Made by a program: the position numbers and the translations under genes. 64,000 nt of DNA from Pseudomonas sp. 14P_8.1_Bac3. GTDB taxonomy: Bacteria; Pseudomonadota; Gammaproteobacteria; Pseudomonadales; Pseudomonadaceae. The first letter of the stretch is position 1. Every line of letters starts with the position of its first letter. Shown here in pieces: positions 59,485 through 64,000 of the stretch. Location: NCBI RefSeq assembly GCF_025466085.1, contig NZ_JANLOD010000068.1, forward strand, positions 62,001 to 126,000, given 5' to 3'. The notes under the pieces were generated by a model. That model was not told where the DNA came from and searched no databases. It saw only the letters and a list, made by a program, of their open reading frames with translations.

Positions 59485-60117
59485 ATGCGCGCCATGCCAA
59501 TACCCTCTGATCACCCGCTGCTGTTACGTATCGTCGACGATCTGGCCGAACACGGCTGGTCGCAGCAGACTATTTTCCTGCCTGTGGATCTGACCTGGGC
59601 GCTGGCGGCTGAGTGCCGTAAACGTGCGACCGAGGGTGAACTGGCCCCGGCCGCCGTGGGGCGCGGGCCTTCTTCGGAGATTCGCGAGGGGATTCGCGGC
59701 GACCGGATCCAGTGGATCGAACCGGGGCAGGCGTTGGTCTGCGACAGCTACCTGGAGTTGATGGACAGCTTGCGCGAGGCGATGAATCGCGGTCTGTTCA
59801 TGGGCCTGGAAGATTTCGAAAGTCATTTCGCGCTGTACCCGCCGGGGGCTTTCTACCTCAAGCATGTCGACCGTTTCCGCGATGACGATCGCCGCATGGT
59901 CTCGGCGGTGGTCTACCTCAACGACGCCTGGTTGCCCGAGCACGGCGGTCAGTTGCGCATGTACCTCAAGAATGGCGTCGAATACGATGTGGTGCCTGCC
60001 GGCGGATGCCTGGTGGTGTTCCTGTCGGGCGAGGTGCCCCACGAAGTCCTGCCCGCGACCCGCGATCGCCTGTCGTTGACCGGCTGGTTCCGCCGTCGTG
60101 GCAACGAGCCGTTCTGA
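59485..60117 (+). CDS. 2-oxoglutarate/Fe(II)-dependent oxygenase
   Basis: The 210-residue protein has the double-stranded beta-helix iron site. The ligands are His127 and Asp129 (LKHVDRFRDDD) and His186 (EVPHEVLP), with Arg195 (ATRDRLSLTGW) binding 2-oxoglutarate. Middle segments AVVYLNDAWLPEHGGQLRMYL are typical of prolyl-4-hydroxylase-like enzymes. AGGA lies close before the first ATG (59485). It is followed after 2 bases by a DUF523 gene in the same direction, so they are probably one unit. The substrate, possibly a protein or small metabolite, is unknown. Confidence 0.87.
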   Translation: MRAMPIPSDHPLLLRIVDDLAEHGWSQQTIFLPVDLTWALAAECRKRATEGELAPAAVGRGPSSEIREGIRGDRIQWIEPGQALVCDSYLELMDSLREAMNRGLFMGLEDFESHFALYPPGAFYLKHVDRFRDDDRRMVSAVVYLNDAWLPEHGGQLRMYLKNGVEYDVVPAGGCLVVFLSGEVPHEVLPATRDRLSLTGWFRRRGNEPF

Positions 60118-60119
60118 TC

Positions 60120-60605
60120 ATGCAGAAAATTCTGGTAAGCCGCTGTCTGCTGGGCCACCGCGTGCGTTACGACGGCGGGGCCAGCGGGCCGTTCGATCAA
60201 CTTCAACACTGGCTCGATGAAGGCCGCGTGGTGCCGCTTTGCCCGGAGGTGGCCGGTGGCTTGCCGACGCCGCGCGCAGCGGCGGAGATTCCCGGCGGGC
60301 AGGGCGGTGCAGTGTTGGACGGCCAGGCGGCGGTGATCACCACCGATGGCGAGGACGTCAGCGCGCAGTTTCTGAGTGGTGCTTATCAGGCGCTGGAGCT
60401 GGTGCAGAAGCACGGCATTCGTATCGCCGTGCTCAAGGCCAACAGCCCGTCATGCGGGAACCTGCTGACCTATGACGGGACGTTCAGCGGGGTAAAGGTC
60501 AGTGGCGAAGGGGTGACGGCGGCGTTGCTCAAGCGCCATGGCGTGCTGGTGTTCAGTGAGCTGGAACTGGCCGAGGCGGTTGCGGCGTTGGCTGCACAAC
60601 CCTGA
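60120..60605 (+). CDS. DUF523 family protein (YbbK-like)
   Basis: The 161-residue protein matches DUF523: MQKILVSRCLLGHRVRYDGG, VVPLCPEVAGGLPTPRAAAEI, and IAVLKANSPSCGN near residue 110, with conserved cysteines at Cys9, in CPEV and in PSCG. Such cysteine patterns suggest metal or Fe-S binding, but function is not established. It begins 2 bases after the 2OG oxygenase stop, so the two are coupled. A REPIN follows. Confidence 0.83.
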   Translation: MQKILVSRCLLGHRVRYDGGASGPFDQLQHWLDEGRVVPLCPEVAGGLPTPRAAAEIPGGQGGAVLDGQAAVITTDGEDVSAQFLSGAYQALELVQKHGIRIAVLKANSPSCGNLLTYDGTFSGVKVSGEGVTAALLKRHGVLVFSELELAEAVAALAAQP

Positions 60606-60620
60606 GACACTGCCCATGCA

Positions 60621-60716
60621 CTGTGGGAGCGAGCCTGCTCGCGATGGCGGTGTGTCAGTCAACAAAGATGCAATCTGATACACCCCCATCGCGAGCAGGC
60701 ACGCTGCCACAGGGGG
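60621..60716. repeat. REPIN between DUF523 and a binding-protein gene
   Basis: Inverted ends TGTGGGAGCGAGCCTGCTCG and ATCGCGAGCAGGCACGCTGCC; the right end carries two base changes. It lies between converging genes. Confidence 0.88.
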
Positions 60717-60719
60717 GCT

Positions 60720-61316
60720 TCATTGTTCTCCAGGTTTGGGCTCGACGCCCGATTCGCCTGCCAACCACTTCTGCTCCAGCGCCTGCAATCGCCCATCCGC
60801 CTTGATCCGCTGCAAGGCGTTTTCCAGGCTCGCATGAAACGCCGGATTACCCTTCTGAAACGGAATCGCCAGGCTCACGGGCGCCGGCGCTTTCGGCGTT
60901 GCTTCGTTCAGCGATTGCACCAGCACCATCGGCCGCGGCTGCTCGTCTTTTTGCGCGATCAATTGCGCATCGGCGTGAAGGTAAGGTTCGCTGAAGTCGA
61001 AACGATCCTTGAGTTCCGGGGTCACTGCTATGTGGTTGATCGCGACGTCGTACTTGCCGCTTTCGACGCCGGTCAACAGATCGCTGGAATCGGTGACGAC
61101 GAAGTCGGCCCGCACATCGAGCTCGTTGGCCAGCAGTTGGCCCAGTTCGACCTCCAGGCCCGAGAGTTTGCCGTCGTCCTTGAAATTGAAGGGCGGTGTA
61201 TTAGCCTCAAGGGCAATGCGCAATTCGCCACGGTCGTTTACATCGTCAATCAATTCGGCATGAGCCAAAGGGCTCAGAAGGGGAAACAGGCAGATCAGGC
61301 CAGGCAAAAAGCGCAT
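60720..61316 (-). CDS. Short amino-acid-type periplasmic binding protein, probably lacking part of one lobe
   Basis: The 198-residue precursor (signal peptide FLPGLICLFPLLSPLAHA) has the start of a polar amino-acid binding protein: LRIALEANTPPFNFKDDGKLSGLEVELGQLLANELD, then DLLTGVESGKYDVAINHIAVTPELKDRFDFSEPYLHADAQLI. After residue about 130 normal proteins continue with a second lobe (GxxVGVxxGT..., then a 60-residue stretch). Here the sequence jumps through PRPMVLVQSLNEATPKAPAPVSLAIPFQKGNPAF to a C-terminal helix ending RLQALEQKWLAGE. The frame is open with no obvious frameshift. AAGGAG precedes the ATG. No permease is adjacent. It may be a degraded or repurposed protein. Confidence 0.75.
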   Translation of the reverse strand: MRFLPGLICLFPLLSPLAHAELIDDVNDRGELRIALEANTPPFNFKDDGKLSGLEVELGQLLANELDVRADFVVTDSSDLLTGVESGKYDVAINHIAVTPELKDRFDFSEPYLHADAQLIAQKDEQPRPMVLVQSLNEATPKAPAPVSLAIPFQKGNPAFHASLENALQRIKADGRLQALEQKWLAGESGVEPKPGEQ

Positions 61317-61452
61317 GGTCACTCCTTTGAATACATTTATCGCGACGCGCTGGGTCAGGCTCGCTTTGCTATGGTTGTCGAGTGCCTTCGACAACGAATG
61401 GCCGTGAAGTTGTCACGGCCACGCGGAATTTTCAAAAAAACTGGAGAAGAGA

Positions 61453-61878
61453 ATGAAAACCTTTATGTCACGAGCAGCATTGGCTGGCCTGTTGATGGGC
61501 GTTTCGGTGCTGGCGTCGGCTGCGACTCCGGCCCCGAAGGGCGCAGAAGTGTTCATCGTTTCCCCGGCCGACGGCGCCACCGTCAGCCAGGAGTTCCTGG
61601 TTAAATTCGGCGTCAAGGATGTTGCGCTCGCCCCGGCAGGTGATGTCACCAAGAACACCGGTCACCATCACCTGTTGATTGACGTGGACAAGTTGCCTGC
61701 CGCCGGCGCAGCCATTCCACTGGACGCCAATCACATGCACTTCGGCAAGGCGCAAACCGAGGCGACCATCAAGCTGGCCCCGGGCAAGCACACCTTGCAG
61801 CTGGAACTGGGCGACAGCGGCCACATGCCGTTCGATCCGCCGATCGTGTCGAAGAAGATCACCGTCAACGTTAAATAA
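61453..61878 (+). CDS. DUF4399 periplasmic protein
   Basis: The 141-residue protein has a signal peptide (LAGLLMGVSVLASAA). The mature part follows DUF4399: GAEVFIVSPADGATVSQEFLVKFGVKDVALAPAGDV, then NTGHHHLLIDVDKLP, DANHMHFGKAQTEATIKL and KHTLQLELGDSGHMPFDPPIVSKKI. The histidine/methionine clusters (GHHHLL, NHMHFG, GHMPF) suggest metal, perhaps copper, binding, which is inference. GGAGAAGAG precedes the ATG. A terminator follows and serA converges. In P. aeruginosa the same gene, as I recall, also lies beside serA. Confidence 0.88.
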   Translation: MKTFMSRAALAGLLMGVSVLASAATPAPKGAEVFIVSPADGATVSQEFLVKFGVKDVALAPAGDVTKNTGHHHLLIDVDKLPAAGAAIPLDANHMHFGKAQTEATIKLAPGKHTLQLELGDSGHMPFDPPIVSKKITVNVK

Positions 61879-61892
61879 CGTTTCGATGGACA

Positions 61893-61924
61893 TGAAAAAG
61901 GAGACCCGAGGGTCTCCTTTTTTT
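61893..61924. terminator. Bidirectional terminator between DUF4399 and serA
   Basis: AAAAAGGAGACCC / GGGTCTCCTTTTT with a 3-base loop GAG and a seven-T tail. Confidence 0.9.
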
Positions 61925-61940
61925 GTCGCTCAAGTCGCGA

Positions 61941-63170
61941 TCAGAACAACACGCGGCAACGAATGGTGCCGTTGATGTGCTGCAGCTTCTCTTGCGCCAG
62001 GTCCGAGTACTCGGCGTCGACGTCGATCACCACGTAACCCACTTTCTCGTTGGTCTGCAGGAACTGACCGGAGATGTTGATGCCGTTTTCGGCGAAGACC
62101 TTGTTGATCTCGCTCATCACCCCCGGAATGTTCTCGTGGATGTGCAGCAGACGGTGCTTGCCAGGGTGAGCCGGCAGGGCCACTTCCGGGAAGTTCACCG
62201 ACGATACCGAGGTACCGTTGTCGCTGTACTTGACCAGCTTCTCTGCCACTTCCAGACCGATGTTGGCCTGCGCTTCGGCGGTGGAACCACCGATGTGCGG
62301 GGTCAGGATCACGTTGTCCAGGCCACGCAGCGGGCTTTCGAACTCTTCGTCGTTGGAGCGCGGCTCCACCGGGAAGACGTCGATGGCCGCACCGATCAGG
62401 TGCTTGTCCTTGATCGCGTCTGCCAGGGCTTGCAGCTCGACCACGGTGCCGCGGGCGGCGTTGATCAGGATGCCGCCCTTCTTGATGGCGCGGATTTCCT
62501 TCTCGCCGATCATCCACTGGGTCGCAGCCGTTTCCGGAACGTGCAGGGTCACGATATCGGACATGCCCAGCAGATCGTGCAGGTTACCGACCTGGGTGGC
62601 GTTACCCAGGGGCAGCTTGGTCACGGTGTCGTAGAAGTACACCTGCATGCCCAGGCCTTCAGCCAGGACCGACAGTTGCGTACCGATCGAGCCGTAACCG
62701 ACGATACCCAGCTTCTTGCCCCGGATTTCGAAGGAGTTGGCTGCGCTCTTGATCCAGCCGCCACGGTGGCAGGAAGCGTTCTTCTCAGGGATACCGCGCA
62801 GCAACAGGATCGCTTCTGCCAGCACCAGCTCGGCAACGGAGCGGGTGTTGGAGTAAGGCGCGTTGAACACGGCGATGCCGCGTTCGCGGGCTGCGTTCAG
62901 GTCAACCTGGTTGGTGCCGATGCAGAAACAGCCGACCGCGACCAGTTTCTTCGCGTGATCGAAGATCTCTTCGGTCAGTTGAGTGCGGGAGCGAATGCCG
63001 ATGAAGTGAGCATCGGCGATCTTTTCCTTCAGCTGGGCTTCAGGCAGAGAACCGGTGAGGTACTCGATGCTGGTGTAGCCCGCCGACTTGAGGACGTCGA
63101 CAGCCGATTGGTGGACGCCTTCGAGAAGAAGGAACTTGATCTTGCTCTTATCGAGAGAAGTCTTGCTCAT
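61941..63170 (-). CDS. serA: D-3-phosphoglycerate dehydrogenase
   Basis: SerA oxidises 3-phosphoglycerate in serine synthesis and, like other bacterial SerA, can reduce 2-oxoglutarate to D-2-hydroxyglutarate. The 409-residue protein has the NAD motif KKLGIVGYGSIGTQLSVLAEGLGM, catalytic-domain blocks FIGIRSRTQLTEEI, GTNQVDLNAARERGIAVFNAP and NAARGTVVELQAL, and the catalytic His in LTPHIGGSTAEAQ. The C-terminal ACT domain (HIHENIPGVMSEINKVFAENGINI) binds serine. The ATG at 63170 gives the usual length. The oxidase divergent from it is a probable D-2-hydroxyglutarate dehydrogenase, which fits removal of the SerA side product. Confidence 0.97.
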   Translation of the reverse strand: MSKTSLDKSKIKFLLLEGVHQSAVDVLKSAGYTSIEYLTGSLPEAQLKEKIADAHFIGIRSRTQLTEEIFDHAKKLVAVGCFCIGTNQVDLNAARERGIAVFNAPYSNTRSVAELVLAEAILLLRGIPEKNASCHRGGWIKSAANSFEIRGKKLGIVGYGSIGTQLSVLAEGLGMQVYFYDTVTKLPLGNATQVGNLHDLLGMSDIVTLHVPETAATQWMIGEKEIRAIKKGGILINAARGTVVELQALADAIKDKHLIGAAIDVFPVEPRSNDEEFESPLRGLDNVILTPHIGGSTAEAQANIGLEVAEKLVKYSDNGTSVSSVNFPEVALPAHPGKHRLLHIHENIPGVMSEINKVFAENGINISGQFLQTNEKVGYVVIDVDAEYSDLAQEKLQHINGTIRCRVLF

Positions 63171-63374
63171 CTGCGTAAACCTGTATCCCGGAGAAAAATG
63201 GCAGGAAATGGTCAACAGACGCTGACCCGAACGGCAGGAAAGCCGTTACCGCAGAACAGCCATTGGGCACTATGCTGCGGGGTCGATATGCTAGCATAGG
63301 CGCCCCGCTAAACACTCATTCCTGCGACGTGAAGCGTTCTCAGGATGACCATGAAATGTTCGAGAGTTCTGTCG

Positions 63375-64000
63375 ATGACCAATCCTGCCCTGATTGATGA
63401 GCTGAAGACCCTGGTTGAGCCTGGCAAGGTGCTGACCGATGCCGACTCCCTGAACGCTTACGGCAAGGATTGGACCAAGCATTTCGCCCCGGCGCCGACG
63501 GCCATCGTGTTTCCCAAGACCACCGAACAGGTCCAGGCCATTGTCCGCTGGGCCAATCAGCACAAAGTGGCGCTGGTGCCGTCTGGCGGACGGACCGGGC
63601 TTTCCGCCGCTGCCGTCGCGGCGAATGGCGAAGTGGTGGTGTCATTCGACTACATGAACCAGATTCTCGACGTGAACCTGACCGACCGCACCGCGGTGTG
63701 CCAGCCGGGCGTGGTCACCGAGCACCTGCAGAACGTCGCAGAAGAAAAGGGCCTGTATTACCCGGTGGACTTCGCGTCGGCAGGGTCGAGCCAGATTGGC
63801 GGCAACATCGGCACCAATGCCGGCGGGATCAAGGTGATTCGCTACGGGATGACCCGCAACTGGGTCGCCGGCATGAAAGTGGTCACCGGCAAGGGTGATG
63901 TGCTCGAGCTGAACCGCGACCTGATCAAGAACGCCACCGGCTACGACATGCGTCAGCTGTTCATCGGCGCGGAAGGCACCCTCGGTTTTGTGGTCGAGGC
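63375..64000 (+). CDS. FAD-binding oxidase, probably D-2-hydroxyglutarate dehydrogenase (3' end outside window)
   Basis: The visible 208 residues are the N-terminal FAD_binding_4 (VAO/PCMH) domain. They contain AIVFPKTTEQVQAIVRWANQH, then VPSGGRTGLSAAAVAANGEVVVSFDYMNQIL, then SQIGGNIGTNAGGIKVIRYG, all FAD-binding, and GYDMRQLFIGAEGTLGFVVEA. The frame runs off the right edge. Start ATG 63375 (MTNPALIDEL) follows GAGAG; an upstream ATG at 63344 is possible. It is divergent from serA. In pseudomonads this gene encodes D-2-hydroxyglutarate dehydrogenase, which couples to SerA; that role is inferred from synteny, as the substrate-binding C-terminus is not visible. Confidence 0.85.
   Translation, partial: MTNPALIDELKTLVEPGKVLTDADSLNAYGKDWTKHFAPAPTAIVFPKTTEQVQAIVRWANQHKVALVPSGGRTGLSAAAVAANGEVVVSFDYMNQILDVNLTDRTAVCQPGVVTEHLQNVAEEKGLYYPVDFASAGSSQIGGNIGTNAGGIKVIRYGMTRNWVAGMKVVTGKGDVLELNRDLIKNATGYDMRQLFIGAEGTLGFVVE

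Noticed and set aside
8970..60716. Repeated palindromes as a CRISPR array
   Set aside because: The repeats are dispersed inverted pairs between genes, not regularly spaced direct repeats with unique spacers; they fit the pseudomonad REPIN family.

Overview
The window looks like a chromosomal segment of a Pseudomonas of the P. fluorescens group. It is GC-rich and carries typical pseudomonad neighbourhoods: rho / O-acetylase / ubiD, zapB-zapA-6S RNA-5-FCL, ygfB-pepP-ubiH-ubiI, gcvTHP, argE-argA, ssuEADCBF with lsfA, the spu polyamine cluster followed by a HacB-type acylase, and serA opposite a D-2-hydroxyglutarate dehydrogenase-like oxidase. At least 18 pseudomonad REP/REPIN palindromes sit between genes. 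No rRNA, tRNA, CRISPR, prophage or insertion sequence was seen, so this is mainly core chromosome.

Layout. 1-6300: 3' end of rho, a membrane O-acyltransferase, ubiD overlapping a ferredoxin/flavin reductase, and a ChaC-type gamma-glutamylcyclotransferase behind an AT-rich, palindrome-rich leader. 6300-9900: a stand-alone TonB-C-domain protein, a quinone reductase, a periplasmic FliL-like protein, an EVE-domain protein and a 51-residue membrane protein. 9900-16000: 5-FCL, 6S RNA, ZapA and ZapB-like on the minus strand, then ygfB, pepP, ubiH, a tiny ORF and a UbiI/VisC hydroxylase on the plus strand. 16200-23700: ferric-iron ABC binding protein and permease without an ATPase, then gcvT-gcvH-gcvP. 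23880-28570: DUF2388 protein, NfeD/SPFH membrane pair, an orphan GspE/PilB ATPase, and an ACT-like small protein divergent from an Lrp/AsnC regulator. 28650-34740: CYTH-CHAD protein, argE, argA and an OprD-family porin.

34740-40710 is a sulfur-starvation block. The 1-Cys peroxiredoxin lsfA lies behind two perfect AT-rich palindromes, then ssuE-A-D-C-B-F encodes sulfonate uptake and FMNH2-dependent desulfonation. 40857-52200 holds a TetR regulator and the polyamine block: spuI leftwards; a decayed spuA remnant, spuB, spuC and the SpuDEFGH ABC transporter rightwards. 52300-64000 holds an HD-domain hydrolase facing a GlxA-type regulator, the HacB-like acylase, a thiol-domain protein, an alpha/beta hydrolase, a DUF2059 protein, a 2OG-Fe(II) oxygenase, a DUF523 protein, a very short periplasmic binding protein, a DUF4399 protein, serA and the start of the FAD oxidase.

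The main points for a second look are the spuA remnant inside an otherwise intact spu cluster, the twin palindromes in front of lsfA, the ACT-like/Lrp divergent pair, a short arginine-rich reading frame upstream of argA, the binding protein that seems to lack much of one lobe, and REPINs whose two ends match in subtype. I saw nothing that is clearly a new multi-gene defence or mobile system.
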